Of a stretch of 64,000 bases of DNA, positions 1-8,929 are shown one piece after another. Each line of letters begins with the position of its first letter. The stretch's first letter is position 1. The stretch covers positions 212,825 to 276,824 of the forward strand of contig NZ_JACJOF010000004.1 of assembly GCF_014695395.1 (NCBI RefSeq). Direction: 5' to 3'. This DNA is from Nodosilinea sp. FACHB-131 (GTDB taxonomy: Bacteria; Cyanobacteriota; Cyanobacteriia; Phormidesmidales; Phormidesmidaceae). The notes beneath the pieces are model-generated. The model did no database searches. It saw only the letters and a list, made by a program, of their open reading frames with translations, and had not been told where the DNA came from. The position numbers and the translations under genes were made by a program.

Positions 1-402
1 TTGCCCAAAAAAGAAAAGCTTGATTTGCTGGTGGCCCAAAACGTCCTCACCCAAATCGACAACCTGCAAACCTACCCTTCGGTGCGCTCAAAGCTGCACG
101 CAGGCACCTTGGCCATCCACGGCTGGATCTACAAGCTCGATACCGCCGAGCTTCTGGCCTACGACGAGGATTCTAAAGCCTTCATACCGCCCCACAGCAA
201 AATTTATGCCGACCTAGAACATGCTAAGTCGGTTAAGCCCGGTGGGCTTTCCCTGGAGTTTAACGACACCGTCAGGCCGGGTGCTGGTGCTCCTTCGATG
301 GCCCTCCCCAAATTTTCCGAACCGGTGCAACCTTACTGGCCCGGTGCTAACCGCCTCAGCCCTGAGCAGGCCGCCCGCATTTACCGAGGCGCTGGGGGGT
401 AG
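1..402 (+). CDS. ccaA: Beta-carbonic anhydrase, carboxysomal CcaA type (C-terminal part, cut by window edge)
   Basis: C-terminal end of a beta-class carbonic anhydrase, which interconverts CO2 and bicarbonate. The pattern ENVLTQI-NLQTYPSVRSKLHAG followed by HGWIYKLDTAELLAYD is the last helix/strand segment of the family. The reading frame is open to base 1, so the TTG there is not a real start; the zinc-ligand part lies upstream. After the catalytic fold there is a further tail of about 70 residues ending in LSPEQAARIYRG. An extended tail of this kind is known for the carboxysomal CcaA enzymes, where it contacts CcmM, so a carboxysomal role is likely. The stop lies 2 bp from the stop of the convergent lipoprotein gene. 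The symbol is an inference from the tail; a plain beta-CA is the alternative. Confidence 0.8.
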   Translation: MPKKEKLDLLVAQNVLTQIDNLQTYPSVRSKLHAGTLAIHGWIYKLDTAELLAYDEDSKAFIPPHSKIYADLEHAKSVKPGGLSLEFNDTVRPGAGAPSMALPKFSEPVQPYWPGANRLSPEQAARIYRGAGG

Positions 403-404
403 GG

Positions 405-974
405 CTACCGATCAAAATTCGCAATTCGCCGCGCTGCGCCAATGCTCTGCTCGCCGGGGCCAAAGGTGACCTCTAGCGCCTGCTGCTCGGCAAAGGCGCT
501 AGAGGCTTCGCGATAGACGGTGCGGGTAGTGGGTAGGGTGCGCCGCTGACCGTTGTAGTCAAAGGTGATGGCGTACTTAACATCCTTGAGCAGTATCGGA
601 TCGGTGCGCTGCTCGATGGCTTCGCGCTTGCGGGCTTCTAGCTCATCAGCAGTGGGGCGAGGAGGCAAGGGCGGCCAATACAGCCCGTTGTCGTCGGGGC
701 CGGTGGCGGCACCTTCAGGGCGCACGCCGTTGCGGTTAACGAGGGAGTTAGACTCGAAGGTTTCTTGGTGAATGGTCTGGCGGCGGTCAAAGCTGCGGGC
801 GTAGTCGACCTGCCAGGTTTGGGTAACGGTGGCAGTGGCCTCGTAGGTGCCGGTGGTGACGGTGTTGCCGGTAGCAGGGTAGTTTTCGCAGCCCGCAACC
901 AGGCCCAGGGTTAGTCCTAGCGCACTGGCCTGGAGCCAGCGAGGTACAGAAAACGTAGAGGACAGCGTAGACAT
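405..974 (-). CDS. Putative lipoprotein, function unknown
   Basis: A 189-residue protein. The chosen ATG gives a clean lipoprotein signal: basic start, hydrophobic stretch LGLTLGLVAG and lipobox Cys (LVAGC) near residue 28. An upstream in-frame start would add 38 residues in front of the signal peptide and is unlikely. The mature part has no family I recognise. It contains a proline-rich segment (YWPPLPPRPT) followed by a charged helix (ADELEARKREAIEQRTDP) and a beta-rich end with YAITFDYNGQRRTLPTTRTVYR. It is probably anchored in an envelope membrane facing the periplasm. It runs convergently into the carbonic anhydrase gene. Confidence 0.7.
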   Translation of the reverse strand: MSTLSSTFSVPRWLQASALGLTLGLVAGCENYPATGNTVTTGTYEATATVTQTWQVDYARSFDRRQTIHQETFESNSLVNRNGVRPEGAATGPDDNGLYWPPLPPRPTADELEARKREAIEQRTDPILLKDVKYAITFDYNGQRRTLPTTRTVYREASSAFAEQQALEVTFGPGEQSIGAARRIANFDR

Positions 975-1389
975 AGCAACGGTCGGTGGTTTGTTGACGG
1001 ATTGTCTGTATATAGACGCTACCAGCGCTTTGTATAGACCGCCTATGTAACGCGGCAGAGGATAAAAGTGGCACAAGAGGATGGTCAACCGGGTGAGTCG
1101 TTCGCTGCAGCAGCACTTTTCTCAGGGTATGGCTTTACGGTTCGGGGGCTAGAAGGTAAAAAGTCGGCCACTTTAACCCGACGTTATCTTGTTGAGACCG
1201 TCCAACCGCTTACGATGGGGCAAGCTACGACAGGTCATCAAACCGTCGCCGAGCTTAAATTACGTTGTGTATCGATTTAGTGCATCTGCCTATCGCTGAC
1301 CGAGCGTATTGATCAAACCTGGTGAATACTACGCTCCTGCTTTGGCATATTAAAGCTGCCCGGCTGCCCCCACCGTGCGTTAATCTCCT
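975..1389. other. Divergent intergenic region
   Basis: About 415 bp between the leftward lipoprotein gene and the rightward ABC exporter gene, so it should hold both promoters. On the reverse strand, similar elements (TCTATACA and TCTATATACAGAC) lie about 20-60 bp before the lipoprotein ATG and could supply a -10. A 70-codon open frame across 1068-1280 resembles nothing and has no convincing start; I treat it as noncoding. Confidence 0.5.
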
Positions 1390-4374
1390 ATGACTCAAAC
1401 GTCGCTCTCGATTCAGCAAACTTTTCAGTCTCTGGAGCCGTTTGATCGGCTGCCTGCCGAGGCGTTACAGCAGCTCTTGCAAACGGCCCAGCCCCTCAAG
1501 TACCGCGTCGGCCAGCCATTGCTGCGGCGGGAGGTGCTGACCCAGCAGGTGATTGTGCTGCTGGAGGGGCAGGCCCGGCTGCTGGGTTACGACCCGCGCA
1601 GTCAGCAGCCGGTGACCCTAGGTCGCTTTAGCCGGGGTGAAATGCTAGGGGTGATCAGCTTGATTCGCGGGGTGCCCTGCGAAACGGTAATCGCCTCAAG
1701 CGAGGTGCTGGCCCTCACCCTGCCGTCGTACACCTTCTTGAGTTTGCTCAACGAGTACCCGGAGTTTGGCGGGGAGGTACGCGATCGCGTCTATGCGATC
1801 GAGGCCTTTGACCTGGTCGCCGAGCATGCCAAAACCCACGCCCTCGATGTGGGCGATCTCAGGGCCAAGGCCCAGACTGTCTGTGACGAATCGGCGATCG
1901 TCACCCTGCCCGCTGGTTCTAACAACCTAGCCCAGCTCGATCGCGCCCTGCTCTGGGTGCTCAGCGGAGGCACGGTGCTCAACCTGCCCGTGGGTTCAAC
2001 CCTGGCGCTCGATCGGCCCGTGGAGATCCTCAGCCCCCAAGGAGCGCGGGTGCTAGGCATGACCCCGGCGGTGCTGGCCGAAACCCTGCCCGAACCCTCT
2101 GATCTAGAGCCAGAAGCCGTTGCTCGATCCGTAGAGGTGCTAGATGTCAACGACATTCCCTACGCCACCGAGGCCGATCTGGGGCCCCGCGCCCAGGCGT
2201 CCTCAGCTATAGAGAAGTCGTCGGGCCGCGGCTACCCCTTCGCGCGGGGTCGGGGCGAGGTCGATGGGGCGCTGGCCTGCTTCGACATGCTCAGCCAGCA
2301 GTTTTCCATGCCCTTTCGCAAGGACGTGATTCGCCGCATTTTGACCAACCAGCATGAGCGCATGGGCCAGCTGTCGCTGCCGATCTGCGGCTCCGTAAGT
2401 GAGATGATGGGCCTCAAAACCCAGCTAGTGCGGGTGCCCGTAGGGGCCTTTGGCCGCCTCAATACCCCCTGCCTGATCCGCTGGCAGGAGAGCTTTGCGG
2501 TGCTCTACGAAACCAGCGAAAAAGCTTACATTCTGGGCGACCCAGCGGTGGGCGTGATTCGCCGCACCCCTGAGAGCTTTGCCGAGGCCTGGGGCGAGGG
2601 TGGAGAAGTCCTTTTATTAGAGCCCACCCGCGAAACCCCCCAGCAAAAGTTTGGCCTCCAGTGGTTTTGGCCCTCAATTCAAAAGTACCGCTGGGTGCTG
2701 ATTGAGGTGTTTGTGGCCTCGTTCTTTGTGCAGCTGTTTGGCTTGGCCAACCCGCTGATGGTGCAGATCATCATTGACCGGGTGATTGTGCAAAACAGCG
2801 TCGATACCCTGCAAGTGCTGGGCGTTTTCCTGGTGGTGGTGGCCATTTTTGAGGCCCTGCTCACCAGTCTGCGCACCTATCTGTTTGTCGATACTACCAA
2901 CCGCATCGACATGGCTCTGGGGTCGGAGATCATCGACCACCTGTTTCGTCTGCCCCTGCGCTACTTTGACAAACGCCCCGTGGGCGAGCTCTCCAGCCGC
3001 ATCAACGAGCTAGAGAACATTCGCCAATTTCTCACCGGCACGGCGCTGACGGTGGTGCTCGACGCGGTGTTCTCGGTGCTGTACATCGTGGTGATGTTCA
3101 TCTACAGCTGGGTGCTGACCCTGGTCGCCCTGGCCACGATTCCGCTGTTTGTGCTGGTGACAGCGCTGACTGCCCCCATTGTGCGCAAGCAGCTGCGCAT
3201 CAAGGCTGAGCGCAATGCCGCCACCCAGTCGCTGCTAGTGGAGTCTCTGTCGGGCATTCAGACCGTCAAGGCCCAGAATATTGAGCTGCGCACCCGCTGG
3301 AAGTGGCAGGAGCGCTACGCCGAATACGTTAGCGCTGGGTTTAACACAGTGTTGACCTCCACCACCGCCAACTCGGCCAGCAACTTTCTCAACAAGCTCT
3401 CGGCTCTGCTGGTGCTGTGGGTGGGGGCCTACCTGGTGCTGGAGGGGCAGCTCACCCTGGGTCAGCTGATCGCCTTTCGGATTATCTCGGGCTACGTGAC
3501 TGCGCCGATTTTGCGCTTGGCCCAGCTGTGGCAAAACTTTCAGGAAACGGCTCTGTCCCTGGAGCGGCTGTCTGACATCATCGACCATCCTCAAGAGACG
3601 GAGGCCGACGAAGCCAACCAGATTCCGATGCCTGAGATTACCGGGCAGGTCACCTTCGAGAACGTGGCCTTTCGCTTTGCGCCCTCAGGACCACTGCAAT
3701 TGGCCAGTGTTAGCCTGGAGTTTCCGGCGGGAATTTTCATTGGTGTAGTGGGTCAGAGCGGCTCGGGTAAGAGCACCCTGATGAAGCTGCTGCCTCGCCT
3801 CTACGAGCTCGAGTCGGGCCGCATTCTAATCGACCACTACGACATCAGCAAAGTCGAGCTGCATTCGCTGCGGCGGCAGATCGGCATTGTGCCGCAGGAT
3901 AGTCTGCTGTTTGAGGGCACCATTCAGGAGAACATCTCACTCACCAACCCTGATGCTGAGCCCAGCGTGATTATTGAGGCGGCAAAAATTGCCTGCTGCC
4001 ACGACTTCATCATGGATTTACCCCTGGGCTACAACACCCGTGTCGGCGAGCGGGGCTCGACCCTATCAGGTGGGCAGCGGCAGCGAATTGCGATCGCCCG
4101 CACCATTCTGCAAAATCCACGTCTGCTAATTTTGGATGAAGCCACCAGCGCCCTCGACTACGACACCGAGCACCAGGTCTCGATGAACCTCAAAGGCTGG
4201 GCCGAGGGCCGCACGGTGTTCTTCATTACCCACCGGCTTAACACCATTCAGCAGGCCGACCAGATTTTGGTGATGGAGCAGGGTTCAGCGGTCGAGCTGG
4301 GCACCCACGCCGAATTGATGGAACTCCAGGGCCGCTATTTCACCCTCTACCAGCAGCAGCTCACCGGCGTCTGA
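1390..4374 (+). CDS. Type I secretion ABC exporter (HlyB-like) with N-terminal cyclic-nucleotide-binding domain and inactive C39-like domain
   Basis: Inner-membrane ATPase/permease of a type I secretion system, 994 residues. Order: cyclic-nucleotide-binding-like domain (about 15-135), linker, C39 peptidase-like domain (about 283-415), six-helix ABC transmembrane domain (about 420-720), ATPase domain (about 750-990). The ATPase is intact: Walker A GQSGSGKST near 788, signature LSGGQRQR near 890, Walker B LLILDEATS near 912, switch His in FITHRL. The C39-like domain lacks the catalytic Asp-Cys pair (GALACFDML) and the catalytic His is replaced (RWQESFAVLYE), so it probably docks unfolded substrates rather than cutting GG leaders. 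The HlyD partner follows 117 bp downstream. This domain order is common in cyanobacterial HlyB-like exporters. The substrate is not encoded adjacent. Confidence 0.9.
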   Translation: MTQTSLSIQQTFQSLEPFDRLPAEALQQLLQTAQPLKYRVGQPLLRREVLTQQVIVLLEGQARLLGYDPRSQQPVTLGRFSRGEMLGVISLIRGVPCETVIASSEVLALTLPSYTFLSLLNEYPEFGGEVRDRVYAIEAFDLVAEHAKTHALDVGDLRAKAQTVCDESAIVTLPAGSNNLAQLDRALLWVLSGGTVLNLPVGSTLALDRPVEILSPQGARVLGMTPAVLAETLPEPSDLEPEAVARSVEVLDVNDIPYATEADLGPRAQASSAIEKSSGRGYPFARGRGEVDGALACFDMLSQQFSMPFRKDVIRRILTNQHERMGQLSLPICGSVSEMMGLKTQLVRVPVGAFGRLNTPCLIRWQESFAVLYETSEKAYILGDPAVGVIRRTPESFAEAWGEGGEVLLLEPTRETPQQKFGLQWFWPSIQKYRWVLIEVFVASFFVQLFGLANPLMVQIIIDRVIVQNSVDTLQVLGVFLVVVAIFEALLTSLRTYLFVDTTNRIDMALGSEIIDHLFRLPLRYFDKRPVGELSSRINELENIRQFLTGTALTVVLDAVFSVLYIVVMFIYSWVLTLVALATIPLFVLVTALTAPIVRKQLRIKAERNAATQSLLVESLSGIQTVKAQNIELRTRWKWQERYAEYVSAGFNTVLTSTTANSASNFLNKLSALLVLWVGAYLVLEGQLTLGQLIAFRIISGYVTAPILRLAQLWQNFQETALSLERLSDIIDHPQETEADEANQIPMPEITGQVTFENVAFRFAPSGPLQLASVSLEFPAGIFIGVVGQSGSGKSTLMKLLPRLYELESGRILIDHYDISKVELHSLRRQIGIVPQDSLLFEGTIQENISLTNPDAEPSVIIEAAKIACCHDFIMDLPLGYNTRVGERGSTLSGGQRQRIAIARTILQNPRLLILDEATSALDYDTEHQVSMNLKGWAEGRTVFFITHRLNTIQQADQILVMEQGSAVELGTHAELMELQGRYFTLYQQQLTGV

Positions 4375-4387
4375 ACGGCACGCCAAT

Positions 4388-4440
4388 TTTTAATTTTGAA
4401 CTTTGAATTTAATCCTCCAATTCAAAGTTCAAAATTAAAA
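4388..4440. repeat. Large perfect AT-rich palindrome between exporter and adaptor genes
   Basis: Two perfect 22-bp arms (4388-4409 and 4419-4440) around a 9-nt loop. The right arm begins AATTCAAAGTTCAAAATT. A pyrimidine-only tract of about 50 nt (4441-4490, runs of CCCCT/CTCC) follows directly and ends at the ATG of the adaptor gene. There is no T-tract, so it is not a classical terminator. It may be a dispersed intergenic repeat, or a stem that lowers read-through or stabilises the upstream mRNA. Confidence 0.85.
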
Positions 4441-4491
4441 CTCCCCATCTCCCCTACCCCCTCACCCCCTTACTCCCCTACTCCCCCTACC

Positions 4492-6015
4492 ATGGTTCGC
4501 ATCAACAGCATCCCCCCTACCCCCCCCGCCACCCCCGACCAAAACGGCGATGTCGTGCTGGCCAACCAGCCCTCGCGGCAAAAGGTGCAGTTTGACAAGC
4601 CGGTGATTCTTCGTCAGTCGCCTCGCTGGTCCCGGGCGGTGGTGTGGAGCCTGGTGGGGGTGACAGCGTTTACCCTAGCCTGGGCCTGTTTGGCTAAGTT
4701 TGAGGAGGCTATCCCGGCCCAGGGCAAGCTAGAACCCAAGGGCATGGTGCAGCCGGTGCAGGCTCCGGTGGGCGGCGTAGTGCGCGAGGTGCTGGTCGCC
4801 GAGGGACAGGCTGTGGAGGTGGGCGACCCGCTGCTGCGGTTTGACCCCGAGACTACCCAGGCTCAGCTCACCTCCCTGGAGACCATTCGCACCAAGGTGC
4901 GGGAAGAAAATGCTTACTACAAATCGCAGCTAGCCGACAATATTGAGGCCAGCGCCCCGGTAGATATCGCCCCCGGTTTGATTCAGCTGACCAGCAACCG
5001 CGCCGCTCTAGTGGCCGAAAACGCTCTCTACCGCGCTCAGCTAGCGGGGGATGTGACCGGGGAAAGCTTGCCTGTCGCCCAGCGCGATCGCCTGCGGGCT
5101 TCTAATGCCGAACTCAACTCGCGCCTCAGCATCGCTAACCTGGAGGTTGACCAGCTGCGTCGCCAGCTCACCCAAACCGAGGCCCAGCTGGCCAATGCCC
5201 GCGATGCGCTGCGGGTCAACCAAAATATTCTCGATCGCATTCGGCCGCTGTATGAGGCCGGGGGCATTGGTGAAATTCAATACCTCCAGCAGGAGCAGGA
5301 GGTGAATAACCGCCAGACTGAGGTCAATCGCTTGGTGGAGGAAGGGCAGCGGCTAGAGCTGGCGATCGCCCAGGCCCAGGAGCAATTTCGCAACACCTCA
5401 ATCGCCTCCCAGGATGACCTGCAGCAGCGGATCGCCGCCAACGATAACCAGATCGCCACCATCGATAGCCAACTGACCAAAACCATTCTCGAAAACGACA
5501 ACCGCCTGCAAGAGCTTGACAGCCAGATTGCCCAGCTTCAGCAAACCCTCACCTATCAAGAACTGCGCGCCCCGGTGAACGGCACGGTGTTTAACCTCAA
5601 GGCCAACCAGGCGGGCTATGTAGCTAACTCCACCGAGCCGATTCTTGAAATTGTGCCCAGCGATGCCCTGGTGGCGCGGGTGTTTATCACCAACCGCGAT
5701 ATTGGCTTTGTGCGCGAGGGCATGGAGGTCGATGTTCGCATTGACTCATTTCCCTACAGCGAGTTTGGTGATGTGAAGGGCACCCTGACCCGGATTGGCT
5801 CCGACGCGCTGCCCCCCGACCAGATCAACCCCACCTTTCGCTTTCCGGCAGAGATTACCCTAGGCGATCAGGCGATTGCGATCGATGGGCAGCCCGTGAA
5901 GCTGCAATCGGGCATGTCCCTGAGCGCCAACATCAAGACCCGGCCTCGGCGAGTGATCACCATCTTCTCCGACCTGTTTGTGCGCAAAATCGACACGATC
6001 AAGACGGGCGGCTAG
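4492..6015 (+). CDS. HlyD-family membrane fusion protein, type I secretion adaptor
   Basis: Periplasmic adaptor linking the ABC exporter to an outer-membrane channel, about 507 residues from the ATG chosen here. An upstream in-frame ATG (4396) would put the palindrome and pyrimidine tract into the protein as a low-complexity Pro/Ser leader, so the later start is preferred. One transmembrane helix (VVWSLVGVTAFTLAW, about 46-66) is followed by the first lipoyl-like half (VQAPVGGVVREVLVAEGQ), a long coiled coil rich in Gln/Leu/Asn heptads (about 120-350), the second lipoyl half (LRAPVNGTVFNLKANQAG) and the C-terminal beta-barrel domain (RVFITNRDIGFVREGMEVDV). All parts expected of an HlyD protein are present. 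Confidence 0.9.
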   Translation: MVRINSIPPTPPATPDQNGDVVLANQPSRQKVQFDKPVILRQSPRWSRAVVWSLVGVTAFTLAWACLAKFEEAIPAQGKLEPKGMVQPVQAPVGGVVREVLVAEGQAVEVGDPLLRFDPETTQAQLTSLETIRTKVREENAYYKSQLADNIEASAPVDIAPGLIQLTSNRAALVAENALYRAQLAGDVTGESLPVAQRDRLRASNAELNSRLSIANLEVDQLRRQLTQTEAQLANARDALRVNQNILDRIRPLYEAGGIGEIQYLQQEQEVNNRQTEVNRLVEEGQRLELAIAQAQEQFRNTSIASQDDLQQRIAANDNQIATIDSQLTKTILENDNRLQELDSQIAQLQQTLTYQELRAPVNGTVFNLKANQAGYVANSTEPILEIVPSDALVARVFITNRDIGFVREGMEVDVRIDSFPYSEFGDVKGTLTRIGSDALPPDQINPTFRFPAEITLGDQAIAIDGQPVKLQSGMSLSANIKTRPRRVITIFSDLFVRKIDTIKTGG

Positions 6016-6060
6016 CCATTCAGACAGCGCTTAAAGTTATTACAGATGCGGGTTTGGGGC

Positions 6061-6109
6061 GTGAGGTGCAGGGTTTAGGGCTGCACCTCACACCCTAAAC
6101 CCTGCACCT
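6061..6109. repeat. Nested, mutually exclusive inverted repeats after hlyD-like gene
   Basis: A perfect 17-bp inverted repeat (6064-6080 with 6093-6109) has a 12-nt loop. The first arm can instead pair with the loop: GTGAGGTGCAG (6061-6071) matches CTGCACCTCAC (6081-6091). The two folds cannot form together. It lies 45 bp after the adaptor stop and is followed by AAACCCCTTTTTC, so one fold may act as a terminator with a weak T-run. Confidence 0.75.
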
Positions 6110-6251
6110 TAAACCCCTTTTTCAGCCTGTCCTCCCCCTGCCGGTTCTTTCCGTGACGACTCATTCATAGAAAAAGCAGACTAAGTCTTCCTGATTTGAT
6201 AGAATAGCGTCTATGTAAAAAGCGCCGTTGCTTGATTGGGGAGGTCGTTCG

Positions 6252-7226
6252 TTGATTCATGCCACGCTGCACCAGCTTAAGGTTTTTGAAGCAACTGCCC
6301 GCCACGGCAGCTTTACCCGCGCCGCCGAGGAACTCTACCTGACCCAGCCCACGGTGTCGATTCAGGTGAAGCAGTTAACCAAGGCGGTGGGGCTACCTCT
6401 GTTCGAACAGATTGGCAAGCGCCTCTACCTCACCCAGGCAGGGCAAAAGCTGCTAGAAACCTGCCAGGAAATTTTTGACGGCCTTGACCAGTTTGAGATG
6501 GCGGTATCTGACCTCAAGGGTCTCAAACAGGGCCAGCTGCGCCTGGCGGTGATTACCACGGCCAAATATTTTGTGCCCCGGCTGCTGGGACCATTTTGTC
6601 AGCGGTTCCCCGGCATTGATATTTCGCTGAAGGTGACGAACCACCAGCAGATTCAAGAGCGCATGGCCAACAACGATGACGATCTCTATATCATCAGCAC
6701 GCCGCCCGAGCAGCCCGATCTGAAGATCTACCCCTTTCTTGAAAATCCCCTGGTGGTGCTGGGGCCGCAGGATCACCCGCTGGTGGGCAAGGCGCGATCG
6801 CCCATCAGCGTTCTCAATGGCGAGCAGTTCATCATGCGCGAGCCAGGGTCAGGCACCCGTCACGCGGTGCAAAAGCTGTTTGCCGAGCACGATGTGAATG
6901 TGAAGGTGCGGCTGGAGCTGGGCAGCAACGAGGCGATTAAGCAGGCGATCGCAGGTGGTCTGGGCATCTCAGTGCTGTCGCTGCACACCATTATCTCTGA
7001 GGGCACCAGGGGTGAGTTTGCCATCCTTGATGTTGACCACTTCCCCATCGATCGCCACTGGTATGTAGCCCACCTGGCGGGTAAGCAGCTCTCGGTAGTG
7101 TCTCAAGCATTCTTGAGCTATCTGCTGGAGGAAAGCCACACCCTAGTAGAAAACCTGCTGCCGGGGATTAGTCGGGCGCCAGCTGCGATCGACCCTAAGG
7201 GTGCAGAGCTCCTGACCAAGGTTTAG
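6252..7226 (+). CDS. LysR-type transcriptional regulator (CmpR/NdhR/CbbR-like group)
   Basis: DNA-binding regulator of about 324 residues. The N-terminal winged helix-turn-helix is clear (LHQLKVFEATARHGSFTRAA, then LTQPTVSIQVKQL), followed by the two-lobed LysR effector domain (about 92-300). The start is a TTG preceded by a strong ribosome-binding site GGGGAGG at 6238-6244; an in-frame TTG at 6228 would place that site inside the gene. A -10-like TAGAAT lies at 6200-6205. Sequence style resembles the cyanobacterial regulators of inorganic-carbon uptake and photorespiration (CmpR, NdhR) and the CbbR group, which sense metabolites such as 2-phosphoglycolate or 2-oxoglutarate. The exact target is not shown: no divergent operon adjoins it. 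Confidence 0.85.
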   Translation: MIHATLHQLKVFEATARHGSFTRAAEELYLTQPTVSIQVKQLTKAVGLPLFEQIGKRLYLTQAGQKLLETCQEIFDGLDQFEMAVSDLKGLKQGQLRLAVITTAKYFVPRLLGPFCQRFPGIDISLKVTNHQQIQERMANNDDDLYIISTPPEQPDLKIYPFLENPLVVLGPQDHPLVGKARSPISVLNGEQFIMREPGSGTRHAVQKLFAEHDVNVKVRLELGSNEAIKQAIAGGLGISVLSLHTIISEGTRGEFAILDVDHFPIDRHWYVAHLAGKQLSVVSQAFLSYLLEESHTLVENLLPGISRAPAAIDPKGAELLTKV

Positions 7227-7326
7227 CCTGAGAAGGTGAGGCTACCTAAATCCCCCTTCAAAAAGAGGTCTTGTTAACCCATAGACCTACCAACTCTTCT
7301 GTTTGAGGCGATCGCTAACCCTGGCC

Positions 7327-8208
7327 ATGAAACAACTCTCGCCGGAACAACGCGAACTGGTATCGTCGCTCGTAAAGCGGCTTGGCACGATCCGTGGGAT
7401 TAGGGCTGTCGTGCTTGGGGGGTCGCATGCCCGCGATCGCGCTCAGCCAGAGTCAGATATCGATCTCGGTATCTTCTACTCAGAAGCGGATCCTTTCTCT
7501 ATTCAAAGCCTTCGTGAGCTGGCTGACGCCGTCAACGACACCGCCGCACCAGTAGTCACAAACTTTTATGAGTGGGGTCCCTGGATTAACGGTGGAGCCT
7601 GGCTGACCATTGGCGGCCAGCGCGTCGATTTCCTCTATCGCAGCCTCGAACACATGGAGCGAGTCATCGCCGAGGCTGAAGCAGGCCGGTACGAGCTTCA
7701 CTATTCCCAGCAGCCACCCTTCGGATACTTCAGCGGCACCTACCTTGGCGACATCGCGGTATGTGTTCCCCTGTTTGATCCCGAGGCACGGCTCGATTTG
7801 CTGAAGCGGCGGGTCGCGGACTACCCGGAGGCCCTGCGGCGGTCCGTAATGCAGGACTATCTTTGGATGGCCGAATTTGGGCTCGCTGGATTCGCCCGCA
7901 AGTTTGCCACGCGCTCTGACAGTTATGGGACGGCAGCTTGCCTAACCTGTGCCGTGAACCAGCTGGTATTGGTGCTTTTCGCTTTGAACCGCACCTACCT
8001 GATCAACGACAAGACGGCCCTTGAGGAGATTGCCGAGTTTGAGCAGGCCCCGCGGGAATTCGGGCTTCGGGTGCAGAAGACGCTCGCGCACCTTGGTGCG
8101 TCTCCTACGGAACTCATCGCTGCTGTTGAGAGCGTCGCGCAACTGGTTCGGGAGACAGTTGATCTAACAGACGGGCTATACCAGCCACGCTACCCGCTAC
8201 CAACGTGA
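7327..8208 (+). CDS. Nucleotidyltransferase-fold protein
   Basis: A 293-residue protein with the polymerase-beta-like nucleotidyltransferase signature near the N-terminus: VVLGGSHARDRAQPESDIDL, that is GGS followed by the D-x-D metal pair. A third acidic residue is likely in QRVDFLYR. The rest is helical, as in kanamycin nucleotidyltransferase-like or DUF4037-like proteins. It would transfer an NMP group to a small molecule or protein; the substrate cannot be told from sequence. The ATG at 7327 is preferred over an upstream TTG at 7303. No HEPN partner gene adjoins it, so a MNT/HEPN toxin pair is unlikely. The flanking intergenic DNA is AT-richer than average, so it may be an accessory gene. 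Confidence 0.75.
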   Translation: MKQLSPEQRELVSSLVKRLGTIRGIRAVVLGGSHARDRAQPESDIDLGIFYSEADPFSIQSLRELADAVNDTAAPVVTNFYEWGPWINGGAWLTIGGQRVDFLYRSLEHMERVIAEAEAGRYELHYSQQPPFGYFSGTYLGDIAVCVPLFDPEARLDLLKRRVADYPEALRRSVMQDYLWMAEFGLAGFARKFATRSDSYGTAACLTCAVNQLVLVLFALNRTYLINDKTALEEIAEFEQAPREFGLRVQKTLAHLGASPTELIAAVESVAQLVRETVDLTDGLYQPRYPLPT

Positions 8209-8439
8209 TTGGGGCCAATCAGCATATTGTTTGATTAAAGAATTCATTCAAAATATTGATGCCTAGCTCACGGCCTAGTCATTCGGTAGCTCTACCTACC
8301 CATGTGTTGCCTCGTTAGTAGAGCTGAAATGTCTAACTGGCCTTTTTCGTGCCACAACTATCCCGCTAATTCAGCGTTACAAAAACTTTGGATGGCCAAG
8401 CAAGATTGCGCTACGTTGAGAGAAACTTAGGAATAAATT

Positions 8440-8886
8440 TTGGCAAATATCACTTCTCCCAAGAGGGGGCGTTGTAGATGCGGGCAGGTTCAATTTGAAG
8501 TAAGTTCAGAACCTCTAATTACCATGGCCTGCCACTGCACCGGCTGCCAGCAAATGACATCCAGCGCCTTTTCGCTAAGTGCCCTCCACCCGAGCCAAAG
8601 CTTCAAAATTACATCGGGTAGCCCGGTGATTGGCGGCCTGCATGGCGCGACCCGCCATTATTTCTGTGGCCACTGCATGAGCTGGCTTTTTACCCGTCCC
8701 GAGGGTCTAGATGACTTCGTGAACATCCGCGCCAGCCTAATGGACGATGCTCGGTTGTTTAGCCCGTTCATTGAAACCTATACCGACGAAAAGCTGCCTT
8801 GGGCAACAACACCTGCCACCTATAGCTTCAGTAAATTTCCGCCACCAGAACAGTTTCCAACACTACTGGCAGAGTTTGCAAAATGA
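8440..8886 (+). CDS. GFA-family zinc protein (glutathione-dependent formaldehyde-activating enzyme fold)
   Basis: A 148-residue protein of the Mss4-like GFA family, small zinc-binding proteins whose founding member speeds formation of S-hydroxymethylglutathione. Zinc-ligand pairs are visible: CRCGQVQF near the N-terminus, CHCTGCQQ about residue 31, and CGHCMSW about residue 73. The likely start is TTG with an upstream TTAGGAA about 11 nt away; no ATG gives the complete CRCGQ strand. Family members are often of unknown substrate, so a formaldehyde role is only one possibility. Confidence 0.8.
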   Translation: MANITSPKRGRCRCGQVQFEVSSEPLITMACHCTGCQQMTSSAFSLSALHPSQSFKITSGSPVIGGLHGATRHYFCGHCMSWLFTRPEGLDDFVNIRASLMDDARLFSPFIETYTDEKLPWATTPATYSFSKFPPPEQFPTLLAEFAK

Positions 8887-8929
8887 TGGGAGCCACCAAA
8901 AGCGAATCTTTTGCCCCTGAAGGTAGGGG

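Noticed and set aside
1068..1280. 70-codon frame upstream of the ABC exporter gene
   Set aside because: No recognisable domain, poor start context, and it spans the divergent promoter region.
4441..4491. Repeated CCCCTACTCC-like tract considered as a CRISPR or tandem-repeat array
   Set aside because: Units are short and irregular with no spacers; it is a simple pyrimidine tract.
7327..8208. Nucleotidyltransferase considered as an MNT antitoxin of a toxin-antitoxin pair
   Set aside because: The protein is far longer than MNT antitoxins and no HEPN gene is adjacent.
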